Source: Microthyrium microscopicum
Taxonomy: Eukaryota > Ascomycota > Dothideomycetes > Microthyriales > Microthyriaceae
Length of the DNA stretch: 64,000 nt
Reading direction: 5' to 3'
Assembly: GCA_010405405.1 (NCBI GenBank)
Contig: MU004230.1
Span: forward strand, 1,013,744-1,077,743
The translations under genes were made by a program, and so were the position numbers. The notes under the pieces are model-generated. The model had not been told where the DNA came from, did no database searches, and saw nothing but the letters and a program-made list of their open reading frames with translations. Positions 54,688 through 64,000 of this stretch are shown in pieces (the stretch's first letter is position 1; each line of letters starts with the position of its first letter).

Positions 54688-56382
54688 ATTTAATCGTGTA
54701 CTTTCACATCCTGAGGCACAATCTGGATCCGCGGGTCCACCACAGACGGCACAGCTCGCCTGGTAATCCCTGCGATTCATCGAGGTTGGTTCAAGTGATA
54801 GGCGGTACCAATAGGTTCAGGTTGAGGAAACAGAATATGGAATGTAATCGGAGTTTGAGCTTTGACATGGAATATATATTGATAGGGGGTTGTTATGGTC
54901 CTGTGTTGATTCGATGTGGTGGTCGGTGATGAACTGATGATGGCAACAACGATATCAAAGTCGAAAAATAACAAGGCAATCCTACAGCCGCAATACTATG
55001 CTCGGCCAGAAAGAGATGGTGGGAGAGTGGATGAATAGAAAGCGGTCTACATCGTGATAGGTAGCACCAGGTTCGACGTGGCGATGACAGCGGGACAATA
55101 CCGCCTGACAGGTTCCTTGGGGAGAAGCAGTGTGGAGTGGTGAGGGCAGAGGATGAGGTGAAACCAGCTGGACTGCAAAGAGGAGATGCAGGAGGCGATG
55201 AGAGTGGATGGGACAGTGGTGGTGGATTGCTGGGCCCACAACGCTACGACCTTTGGAGCGTTGCCAACAAAACGCTTCCCCGGAGTCAACGGAGACTACA
55301 GACTGCACGATGCGGATAATTCTAGAATACAGAGCTGCAATTGGGACGATTGGATCAAAGTAGGCGGGCGGGTCACAAAACAAATAGAGGAGGGTGGTTT
55401 GATTCGCTGGGGGAGGATAAGCAAAAGGAAACATGCATCAGTAGCCTGTTGAGCCCACAAGCCTGTTCAACTGTTGCGTTGGGCTGGGGAAATTCTTACA
55501 TTCTGTGACATAATCTGCCTCTAGCTGTTTTCTATTCTTGAAATCCTTGCTCTCCATCACATCACAAACAACAGCCACCGCTTGGTCTCTGATGCGTGAT
55601 ATAGCTGTGAAGGAGAGCCTGAAGAATCCACTCTCTTCAGGATCACCACGTCAAATCGTCCAAAATCCAATGATGCAAGGGCTTCGTCGAGTCCCCTCTC
55701 TACAAGACTGATCTAGGTTGGACCAAAGCAGACGTGGCACCCTCACCGCCCAACTGGCATGCCCGCCGACTGCATGTATCGCCAAAAATCCTAGACAGTA
55801 TCATGTGTTGCTCTCTTTGCTTTGGCTCGAGCTACCACCGCCAATGATTGGACTAAGACAGATACTGAAGCTGCAATGTATCTATCGGTTAAGGTGATTT
55901 GGTGCGAGGTCTCAATTGAAGACTTGTATGCAACTTTGGGGACGGATATTATGTCCGCTCTAAACGTTCGCTTAGATCAAAGAGCCTGCCATTGCATGTA
56001 GCACTTGTCCTCACGCAGTTAGCCAACTGCACAGATAAACCACACGCTGGCAAGCATGGAAAGCCCAAGGAAGCTCTTTTGAGATACAGTCGGTGTGGTG
56101 CAATGTGTGATGGAGCAGCATTTTTGATGCTCATCCAAGGGAGTTTGATATGCAGGGCTAGGGCTTCTCGCCTTTAACTTCCTTTTCTGGACCATCGTCG
56201 AAGAAGCTTTGATTGCTTGAAGTTAGACATGCTGGTCGGCGAAGAATAACTCTGGACCAGCTCCAAAACTCGAGTCTCTCAATCGGTGAGCTACCGTATG
56301 CCATTTCCATACAAAGCCGTTGTGACATCTATCGGCACAAGTAGTCGAACTGTTTGACACTGCAGTGTCCAGCGACCTAGCC
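54688..56382. other. 1.7-kb divergent intergenic region
   Basis: Contains only short ORFs on both strands (for example 54982-55434, minus; 55186-55452, plus), none with recognisable content. The strand with fewer stops changes along the interval, which argues against one hidden gene. Confidence 0.45.
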
Positions 56383-58137
56383 ATGATCCAGCGCTCCATG
56401 CGAATAAGAACGAATCTACGACCATTAAGACCCCCAAATATTCGATCGAATCCCCCGCTACGATCCTTTACCCGTCCAACGGCTCTTCTCCGACTTTCTG
56501 CATTATCAACAAGACCTCAGCTCCCATACCTTGCCCCACCCGCGCAATGCGCTACGCCAGGCCAATGGCAGCTGGCTCGACTCATGACGACTGAGAAGGA
56601 ACGTCTTTTCAGAAAAACAGCATGGGACTTTACCACAGCTCTTGGTGCTGTCCTCGTCCTTTTACCAACAGGTATAATGTTACTGTGGTGGATATCGCAC
56701 GAACTTCTGGAGCGAGATATTCCTACACCACATGAATGGACGTTTAGGTCGAGGTGTTACTGGCATCACATCAAGGCCTTACAAGACAGGAGTGTTACCC
56801 AGGGAAGACTTCCAGACTGGACTATAATCGTTCAGACTTTGCAACTATTGCTAAAGCGGCTCGAAGACTTGAATTTTGACGGTCAAGGTCTCACCCTAAA
56901 TAGCCATACGCAGCAGCAGGCCCTGGGAGAGCACTATCTTGACTTGGACATATCGAGAGTATTTGACATTTCGGGAAAGCCAGAGCCTTGGCGGCGCGGA
57001 TACTTCCAAGTCATGCTTGAGTTTGCCAAGGCTGCTGAGGCATCTGAGCATATGGTTTATGACAAGAAGAGCAAGTCATTTTTCATGGCTGAATCTGTCA
57101 TAGGCCCCTCGAATCCAGACCCTACGCCACTACACTCTGCCGTAAATAAAGCACCACCTCTGGAAGAAAACTGCGTACCTCTTTCTCCAAGCGCAGAGTC
57201 CTTTTACGAGAAAATATTGGCTACCAGAGGTCTGAACGATGATCAACAAGTCGAGACTCTTCTCTCATACAGCGAATGGTTGGATAGTCAAGAAAGACAT
57301 GATCACGCCGAAAGTCTCTTGCGAAAGGCTTTGCAGATTTCAGCATCAGCATTACCAAATTCGTCCGCAATAATTAATTCACAAACTGGCGTTATTCAAG
57401 GCAAGGCTCCATTTGTTACCCAAAATCTGCTTGATTCTGCAACAGCTCTTGGCATTCACCTTGCACAAAATGCAAAAACATCGGCGGCTTTGTCCATATT
57501 TCTGTCTGTGTTACAGGCTTATCGGTCTTGTCCCCGGGACTTGTCGCACGATGGTCGTCCACATTTGTCGTATTCTGGAACGATACCAGCTGATGTGCTG
57601 ATGGCTGGACTACGAGAGAAGTTTTCGCGTCTACTCAGCGATGTAGAATATCCACCACCACCACCTTCTAGGAATTTACCCTTGGTTCGTAGGGGTGACG
57701 AAGGATGCAAAGAAGCTGCAGCGATAATCTACGCCAGTGAGCTTCTATTCGCGACATCTTCATCTAGGCAAGACACGGCACTGAAGTGGATCAAAGAAGC
57801 ACTGGAAACAGCCGAGGATCAAGTTTCTGATACCTCTAACTCCATGGACGATAGGTGGCGATGCAATCAGTGTATACCTGTTGCGCTTGATGCTTGGTGG
57901 GACATGATACAGCAATTAAAAGCTGAAGCAGAGAGTCCTCCCCAGCAACCAGGATATCTTACAAGCCTCATACGTAAGCCAAAGAAGGATTTGGCATCTA
58001 CATGGCGACGGGAGGAGAGTGAGCATTGGGATTGGGTGCGCAAAGCTGGGAGGGATAATTGGGAGGAGAAGATGTCATTTGAACAGTGGAAGATGTGGTC
58101 GTGGATGCCGATGTCGACGTTGACTCGAGTGCTTTGA
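56383..58137 (+). CDS. fungal mitochondrial membrane protein, TPR-like
   Basis: Single exon; the first ATG is at 56383 (MIQRSMRIRTNLRP), 584 residues. The N-terminal 70 residues are Arg/Leu/Pro-rich and acid-free, a probable mitochondrial presequence. One membrane helix follows at about 92-112 (ALGAVLVLLPTGIMLLWWIS). The remaining 470 residues are helical, with helix pairs like those of TPR domains, e.g. LLSYSEWLDSQERHDHAESLLRKAL split over two repeats, and again TALKWIKEALETAED. A run of prolines (YPPPPPS) sits before residue 440. The C-terminus is Trp-rich (EHWDWVRKAG; WKMWSWMP). I recognise it only as a conserved fungal type of unknown function; an inner-membrane scaffold is a guess. Confidence 0.72.
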   Translation: MIQRSMRIRTNLRPLRPPNIRSNPPLRSFTRPTALLRLSALSTRPQLPYLAPPAQCATPGQWQLARLMTTEKERLFRKTAWDFTTALGAVLVLLPTGIMLLWWISHELLERDIPTPHEWTFRSRCYWHHIKALQDRSVTQGRLPDWTIIVQTLQLLLKRLEDLNFDGQGLTLNSHTQQQALGEHYLDLDISRVFDISGKPEPWRRGYFQVMLEFAKAAEASEHMVYDKKSKSFFMAESVIGPSNPDPTPLHSAVNKAPPLEENCVPLSPSAESFYEKILATRGLNDDQQVETLLSYSEWLDSQERHDHAESLLRKALQISASALPNSSAIINSQTGVIQGKAPFVTQNLLDSATALGIHLAQNAKTSAALSIFLSVLQAYRSCPRDLSHDGRPHLSYSGTIPADVLMAGLREKFSRLLSDVEYPPPPPSRNLPLVRRGDEGCKEAAAIIYASELLFATSSSRQDTALKWIKEALETAEDQVSDTSNSMDDRWRCNQCIPVALDAWWDMIQQLKAEAESPPQQPGYLTSLIRKPKKDLASTWRREESEHWDWVRKAGRDNWEEKMSFEQWKMWSWMPMSTLTRVL

Positions 58138-58597
58138 ATATAGCTGAACAAGCTGTAAAATAGTCACAGAATATCCCAATTGTACGAGAGCATCTTCTAT
58201 GTAAATTATACAAAGCAGGCCGGAAATAATCGGGAATAGATTACATATGACTTGGCGATCCAGCGGAATTCCATCCTAGCGGCCCGGGAGTGCTCGTGCT
58301 TGCCTCCCCTGGAACTGGGCTGAGCCTACCCACCATCCTGTCAACCTAGCCATTCGTTGTGGATTCCAGGTCTCTCTGCCTACCGCTTCCAACCTTCAAT
58401 TGCTTTCCTCTTTATTTATCCAACCTCTTGTTTCGACAACACAGAGTTCAGTGTTCGCCACCGCTCTCGAGTCTCCAATCTCTTCTATTTAGCATTCATC
58501 CATCCGCTCACAACTGTATGCCGTCATAGCTCGACTCTGTAGGCTAAGCTGTATTGACCATCAACAGGTACTCTCTGTAAAGGCCCACAGACTCACC
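58138..58597. other. intergenic, ABP1 promoter
   Basis: 460 bp between two same-strand genes. The right half is pyrimidine-rich before the ABP1 start. No ORF supported. Confidence 0.45.
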
Positions 58598-60942
58598 ATG
58601 GCTTCCCTAAATCTTTCTACCAATGGCCCTTCTATAACAAAAAGCTATCAATCCGTTCTCAATTCTCCCCCACCTTCCGGGCCTGCGGGCGCATCGCCAA
58701 CATACGGGCAATGGGCCATCTTTACCGTACAAGCTCCCCTAGTCAGCGCTTTTCAAAATGATGGAAGCAAGGAGAGCGTTATGAAAGTTCAAAGTACTGG
58801 AGAGGGCGAGCTTGTAGATTTTGTGGAAGACTTTTCAGACGGTCGGATACAGTTCGGCTTCGTCAAAGTCAAGGATCCAAATACAACACTTCCGAAGTGC
58901 GTCCTAGTGGGATGGGTATGTTGCTGAATCTTGGCCTACTTATACAACGGTTCTAATCATGCTTAGTGTGGTGAAGGGGTCCCAGAACGAACCAAAGGAT
59001 ACTTCACCAGCCATTTAAATACTGTTTCCAAGGTCTTCCAGGTATGACAATTATTTCCCTCAAGTAAGCATCGCTTACTGACTCGATAAGGGATACCATA
59101 TTCAAATTACAGCTCGGTCTGATAGTGATATCGCTCCGGAGCGAATCATTCAAAAAGTTTCGGATGCCTCCGGCTCTAAATACTCGGGTGGAGGAGATGT
59201 TCCGGCGGCTGCCATACCAAAGCCGCCAGCTGGTTCAAAGCCAGTGTTCTTACCAACTAGAGTAGGAAGTTCAGCTTCTGGATTCAACCCACTGGGATCT
59301 CGAGCCCGAGCATCTCCGTCGGGTGGTGCAGTAGATGAGGATGGATGGGGTGCTGATGCTCCACCTGTAACAAGAACTCAGCTTGAAAAAGTTGCATCAG
59401 CATACAACCCAACCAAAGTCAACCTCGCCGATCTTACGTTCGGTTCAAACAATGGTTCGGGCCCTGATGTCGTAAGAGGAGCTTACCAGCCCATTGGTAA
59501 GGTTGATATTGCGGAGATCCGACGACAGGCAAGAGGAGCCGATCAGGATAATAGGCCAACTCCAGTTAAAGGCGCTTATGAACCAATCGGAAAAGTTGAT
59601 ATCGCAGCGATCCGAGCCAAAGCCCAAGGTCCAGGAATGTCATCTCCTCCACCAGCTGCAGATGTTGAGGAGGACGAAGCACCTAGATCTCTCGCGGACA
59701 GAAGTTCGTCCTTCCAACAATCAGAACGTTTGACTACGCTACCAAAGCCGAAAGTGGCTAACAAGTTTGGTGGAGGTTCCACCTTCACGGGAACAAGAGC
59801 ACCTGCACCATCGGAGTTCTCAAGATCAGGTGCAGCAGCCGCACCGGTAGGAGCTATCAGTAAGACATTTGCTGATGAGGGAGGCAAGACTCCAGCTCAA
59901 ATATGGGCAGAAAAGAAAGCTCGACAAGGTGGAGGCGTCATCAGTCCCTCTTCCACTGGAGCAGGCCTGCAAAGCCAGAAGAGCGGAGACGGCTGGAAGA
60001 GCTCATACACTGGCAAATCCTGGGGAGCAGTTCCTATTAATCGCACTGGACAGTCTACTACTAGCAACAAGAGTGATAGTCGACCTGGAAATAATGAACA
60101 AGAGGAACCTGAAGAACAGTCAGAAAGTCTCAGTTCCATACGGAACAAGTTCGCCAACGCTCCCCCACCACCTGCCATGGATATGTCCAGCAAGCCCACT
60201 GGCAGCAGTCGACCTATCCCACCGCCTGTTGAAGAGGACGAAGAAGAATATCGTTCAAGCTCACCGATCCGCGTCGCCATGCCTGTAGCCCGTGGAGCAG
60301 AACCAGAGCAGGAGGAAGAACCACCATTGCCTATTGCTTCCGTAAACAGAGCAGTAGCAGAGTCCAGAGAAATGCCTCCCGAGCCGCAAGTTGAAGCACA
60401 TGACCCTGCTCGTGGAGCAGGCATGGCCGCAGCAGAGTCTACATTCGGGCCAGGTGCTGCTTCAGCTCAGCCAGGAGCCAACAAAGGTGGAAAGCGTGCA
60501 TTGGTCCAATACGATTATGAAAAGGCGGAGCCCAACGAGATTGAATTGAAAGAGAACGAGTATGTAATCAACATCGATATGGTTGATGAGGACTGGTGGA
60601 TGGGCGAAAATGCCGCTGGAGAAGTTGGGCTTTTCCCTGCCAATTATGTCGAGATTGTGGAAGATGAGGAGCCAGCGGCAGCAGAGCCTACGACTTCGGC
60701 TTCGGCTTCGGCTTCGAAGAAGCCAACCGCGACTGCGCAATACGACTATGAAGCAGCTGAAGAAAATGAGCTTAGCTTCCCGGATGGAGCCAAGGTCATC
60801 AACGTGGTATGTTTTGATTATGTCTCATTGCCAATTTTGACTAACACTATCGTAGGAATTTCCTGATGATGATTGGTGGTTTGGTGAGTTTAATGGAAAG
60901 TCTGGCCTGTTTCCAGCAAACTATGTTCAACTTGATGAGTAA
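58598..60942 (+). CDS. ABP1: actin-binding protein Abp1 (ADF-H plus two SH3)
   Basis: Exons 58598..58915, 58967..59041, 59091..60806 and 60856..60942 sum to 2196 nt, 731 residues. Abp1 binds actin filaments, activates Arp2/3 and recruits kinases and amphiphysins to endocytic patches. The ADF-H domain is residues 1-135 (FVEDFSDGRIQFGFVKVKDP; LVGWCGEGVPERTKGYF). The Pro/Ser-rich middle holds two copies of the motif GAY-x-PIGKVDIA-x-IR. SH3-1 is at about 598-655 (ALVQYDYEKAEPNEI, DEDWWMGE, GLFPANYVE) and SH3-2 at about 676-731 (ATAQYDYEAAEENELSF, DDDWWFGE, GLFPANYVQL). Two SH3 domains rather than the single one of budding yeast is a filamentous-fungal arrangement as far as I know. The last intron splits SH3-2. 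Confidence 0.96.
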
Positions 60943-61090
60943 GAGAGCTTCATTGTGTAGGCAGCGAGCGCTTTCATAGGCACTCATAACGCCCTTGTGA
61001 TTGTTGCTTCTGAAAAGTCCTGTAGCTTCCTTGTCCCAACAGATCCCGAATGTTCTTGGTAGAACGGATCGACCTCAATACATATCAAAA

Positions 61091-61971
61091 TTACGCCCAA
61101 GACGTCTTCGGGTGACCTGGCTTTTTGTTTGCCACGTAGATGAAGTTGGCAGCTAGCCGATAAGTACAAAATCTAGAAGTTCTATCTGGGGTTCTTACCA
61201 ACAGGAACAAGGCCATTGTCCTTTGCCCAATCCTGTACTCCATGTCCAGGCTTTCCCGTGCCCCATTTCTTTCTCTCTTTTGGCTTGGAAGGAGCATGAG
61301 TCGAATTTGAAGAGAACGCGATGAACACATATCGGTGATACCAAGTCTTGGGAGGTGGACTTGGTGGTTTGTATTTCATAATGTCTTTGAGCTCAGCTGG
61401 GCCTTGCTTGTCGAGAGATCGGCCATGGACAGCGCTAACATTGCTTACAATCCAATGGCAGAACTGACTCCACTTGTTGTCCCAATGGGAGGGGGCATCA
61501 GGATCAGTCATGGCAACTGTGAACGAAGTATGATGATTGATGTTGTCAGTGACTGCATACTCGGCGCGGAGACCGATTTTAGCTGGCTTGGATTTGACAT
61601 CAGAGGGCGAAAGATGGTTTCCGAGCTTGGCTGATTGATGTGAATTGGTCCATTCGACGTCCAGATAGTAGAGTGGCTCGAAATCATCAATTACTGGAGG
61701 GTTTCAGCGTTCGCTTGACTATGACGACGGAAAGCTTTTTACCAGACGGAATGATTTCAGCTTTAATCAGTCTAGGTATTCTGTCAACTTGTTGCTCTGA
61801 GTCGGAAAAGATGCTGTAACTGTTATGAGATATGATGAGAACCTACTCTTGTTTCACTTCTGATAGTGAAAGCGGGCGAGGCAGGCCAAGCACAGTCTGG
61901 CCAGCGAGAGGACCTGCATAGTTCGACGCGGCCAAAAGAAGGAGAAGGAAGGAAATGAGATGTAAATGCAT
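61091..61971 (-). CDS. secreted phosphatidylethanolamine-binding protein (PEBP)
   Basis: Exons 61971..61847, 61780..61743, 61693..61199 and 61152..61091 sum to 720 nt, 239 residues. A signal peptide is clear (MHLHLISFLLLLLAASNYA). The PEBP fold has AMTDPDAPSHWDNKWSQFCHW (family: DPDAP..., then CHW), HRYVFIAF and the charged C-terminal part. PEBPs bind lipid head groups, and the yeast member Tfs1 inhibits carboxypeptidase Y; a secreted fungal form might inhibit proteases or bind lipid outside the cell. The second exon boundary is uncertain: acceptor ACAG at 61814 would leave an improbably short 33-nt intron, while GACAG at 61781 gives 66 nt; both keep frame. Convergent with ABP1, stop codons 149 bp apart. 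Confidence 0.88.
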
Positions 61972-62445
61972 CTTTGTACTGGGCTCCAACAAAAGTCCCG
62001 TCTCTTGTTAGCCGCAAATATAGCAGTTTCTGAACTCTTGGAGACTTGGAGGAAGAAAGCGGGCAAGGCTGAGATAGACCGTGAGTGGAGAACGACGTCA
62101 TGGACTGATGTGATTGGATGCTGGAATTTGGCAGTGAAATTGATGCCAAGACTTCAAATCTGGGCGACTGGGATGCTCCTACTTCATCTGAAAAAGGCTG
62201 CCCCGTGCTTGGTTGCTCGTGTTGTTGCACAGTTGGTTACGCTACTCGCCAGACTCTTTTGCATCAACATCTCTCCAGGCTCCCACTTTCTACGATCCTC
62301 CTCGACTCAACCGCTCGCCATTATATTGCCTTGTCTGCTTCAGTTCTTGATTTTCCTGCCATTGTCTTTTGGTCCTAAACCCCCCAAGCCAACAAAGTGA
62401 CGTTGGTGACGAAGCTTCTTGGAACCGCATATATCTCCACCCATC
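61972..62445. promoter_or_regulatory. divergent promoter PEBP / VPS1
   Basis: 474 bp between the two start codons, pyrimidine-rich close to VPS1. No supported ORF. Confidence 0.5.
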
Positions 62446-64000
62446 ATGACGAGTTTGGGAGAAGATCTATTGCATATTGTCAACAAGCTACAGGATCTTG
62501 TTTTCAATACCATAGGCAATGATTCCCTCGATCTCCCTCAAATCGTCGTTGTCGGCTCTCAATCCTCCGGAAAATCTTCCGTGCTAGAAAACATCGTCGG
62601 TCGCGACTTTCTACCTCGAGGCAGCGGAATCGTTACGAGACGGCCTCTTATACTTCAGCTCATCAATGTCCCATCCGAAGATGATGTTTCTGGTGAAGCC
62701 GCGATCCCTCACACTCCTGCCAGTGTAGCAACTCAACAAGAATGGGCCGAGTTCCATCACGTTCCTGGCCGGCGGTGGTATGATTTCAGCGAAATAAAGC
62801 GAGAAATTGAAGCGGAAACTGCGCGCATTGCCGGGAACAACAAGGGAATCAACAGACAACCTATAAATCTCAAAATATACTCTCCTCATGTCCTTAGTCT
62901 GACATTGGTGGATCTTCCGGGCTTGACAAAGGTTTGTTGATTCGCACCTGTTCAATTCATGAGCTAAATATTTTAGGTTCCAATTGGCGACCAGCCTGGC
63001 GACATTGAAAAACAAACCCGAAATCTCATCACCGAGTACATTGCGAAACCCAACAGTATCATTCTCGCCGTGTCTCCTGCAAACGTTGATCTCGTCAACT
63101 CTGAGGCTTTAAAACTTGCTCGACATGTTGATCCTATGGGCAAGCGGACAATTGGCGTACTCACCAAGATCGATCTCATGGACCATGGCACAAATGCCAT
63201 GGACATTCTTTCTGGTCGCGTTTATCCCTTGAAGCTGGGATTTATTGGGGTGGTCAATCGGTCGCAGCAAGATATCTCGGGCAACAAATCTCTTTCTGAT
63301 GCTCTACAATCGGAACGAGATTTTTTCAAGCACCACCCAGCATATCGGAATATGGCGAATCGATGTGGCACTCAATTTCTGGCCCGAACTTTGAATACTA
63401 CGTTAATGACCCACATTCGGGAGCGTCTGCCGGACATTAAGGCTCGGCTTAACACACTCATGGGCCAAACTCAACAAGAACTGGCTAGCTATGGAGATGC
63501 CGCATTCACCGGTAAAGAGCATAGGGGTTCTCTCGTTCTACAATTGATGACCAGATTTGCGTCATCTTTCATCGCCTCCATTGACGGTACATCTTTTGAG
63601 TTTACTACAAAAGAACTGTGTGGTGGAGCAAGAATATACTATATCTTCAATTCTGTGTTCGGAAACTCATTGGAAACCATCGATCCCACTCAAAACCTTT
63701 CTGTTTCTGACATCCGGACCGCAATCCGCAATTCGACTGGTCCTCGCCCAAGTCTCTTCGTCCCAGAAATGGCTTTTGATCTCCTCGTCAAGCCTCAGAT
63801 CAAGCTACTTGAGATACCAAGTCAGCGATGTGTGGAGTTAGTCTACGAAGAGTTGATAAAGATTGGGCATACCTGCGGCTCGACAGAGCTCAGTAGATAT
63901 CCACGACTACAGGGCAAACTAATTGAGGTGGTGTCCGACTTATTACGAGAACGCCTGGGCCCATGCTCTCACTACGTCGAGTCGTTGATTTCAATCCAGC
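62446..64000 (+). CDS. VPS1: dynamin-like GTPase Vps1, 5' part
   Basis: Exon 1 is 62446..62931; exon 2 starts at 62977 and is still open at the window end, giving about 503 residues of an expected 690-700. Vps1 drives membrane scission in vacuolar sorting, endocytosis and peroxisome division. The GTPase domain has G1 GSQSSGKSS (about 38-46), the dynamin motif [13 protein letters not shown]3 DLPG (about 158) and G4 [16 protein letters not shown]. The middle/stalk domain follows with [11 protein letters not shown] and [20 protein letters not shown], both near identical to yeast Vps1. Intron donor GTTTGT is weak but the join LPGLTK-VPIGDQP is exact for the family. The GED lies beyond the window. 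Confidence 0.97.

Noticed and set aside
54982-55434. 150-residue minus-strand ORF between two divergent genes
   Set aside because: Composition looks like low-complexity non-coding DNA, no domain, and the opposite strand is equally open.
63557-63841. 94-residue plus-strand ORF
   Set aside because: Out-of-frame shadow of VPS1 exon 2, whose translation is nearly identical to known Vps1.

Overview
This window is nuclear DNA of a filamentous ascomycete (Pezizomycotina). Genes lie on both strands, most carry one to five introns of about 45-80 nt with GTAAGT-type donors and CTAAC/CTGAC-type branch points, and many encode fungal proteins (Bud4, Vps1 dynamin, a fungal-type secreted PEBP, an ascorbate-oxidase-type multicopper oxidase, a HET-domain remnant). 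I cannot fix the class or species from sequence alone. No bacterial-style operons, CRISPR arrays, intact transposons, rRNA or convincing tRNA genes were seen.

Layout. 0-3 kb: two tandem paralogous genes of unknown family (the left one runs off the window). 3.1-5.8 kb: a one-TM protein with a long Ser/Arg-rich tail carrying eight 22-residue repeats. 6.8-9.8 kb: NOC3 and NIP7, two 60S-ribosome biogenesis factors, divergent from a 264-bp shared promoter. 9.9-12.4 kb: a Pro/Gly/Met-rich protein with a possible N-myristoylation site, and a small TM ORF broken by one TAG. 12.6-17.3 kb: BUD4 (septation). 17.3-22.5 kb: sparse, with a possible frameshifted small membrane protein, one fungal hypothetical gene and the prolyl isomerase ESS1. 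23.6-24.6 kb: RPB9, with an unusual 485-nt intron that is open in frame.

25-33 kb looks accessory: a HET-domain pseudogene, three hairpins packed into 80 nt, a SAM methyltransferase, a secreted M28-like protein with altered active-site residues, and a secreted multicopper oxidase. From 33 kb on the content is mainly housekeeping: BLM10 (proteasome activator) divergent from PSF3 (GINS), PAB1, a mitochondrial EngB GTPase, a two-module DUF1399-like protein with a Cys-rich tail, an FSH1-type hydrolase, a 54-residue membrane microprotein, mitochondrial thiolase ERG10, a CCDC124/Lso2-type ribosome factor, two fungal hypotheticals, ABP1 (actin patch), a secreted PEBP and the 5' part of VPS1.

Functional threads: ribosome production and translation (NOC3, NIP7, PAB1, CCDC124-like, EngB), transcription (RPB9, ESS1), replication (PSF3), proteasome (BLM10), and cortex/trafficking (BUD4, ABP1, VPS1). 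Exon joins were read by eye from splice signals; in nearly every gene the summed exon length is a multiple of three and the joined protein matches its family. The most surprising signal is the RPB9 intron: it could be spliced in frame to insert 133 residues, including a CxxC-x5-CxxC motif and a very acidic stretch, between the two zinc ribbons.
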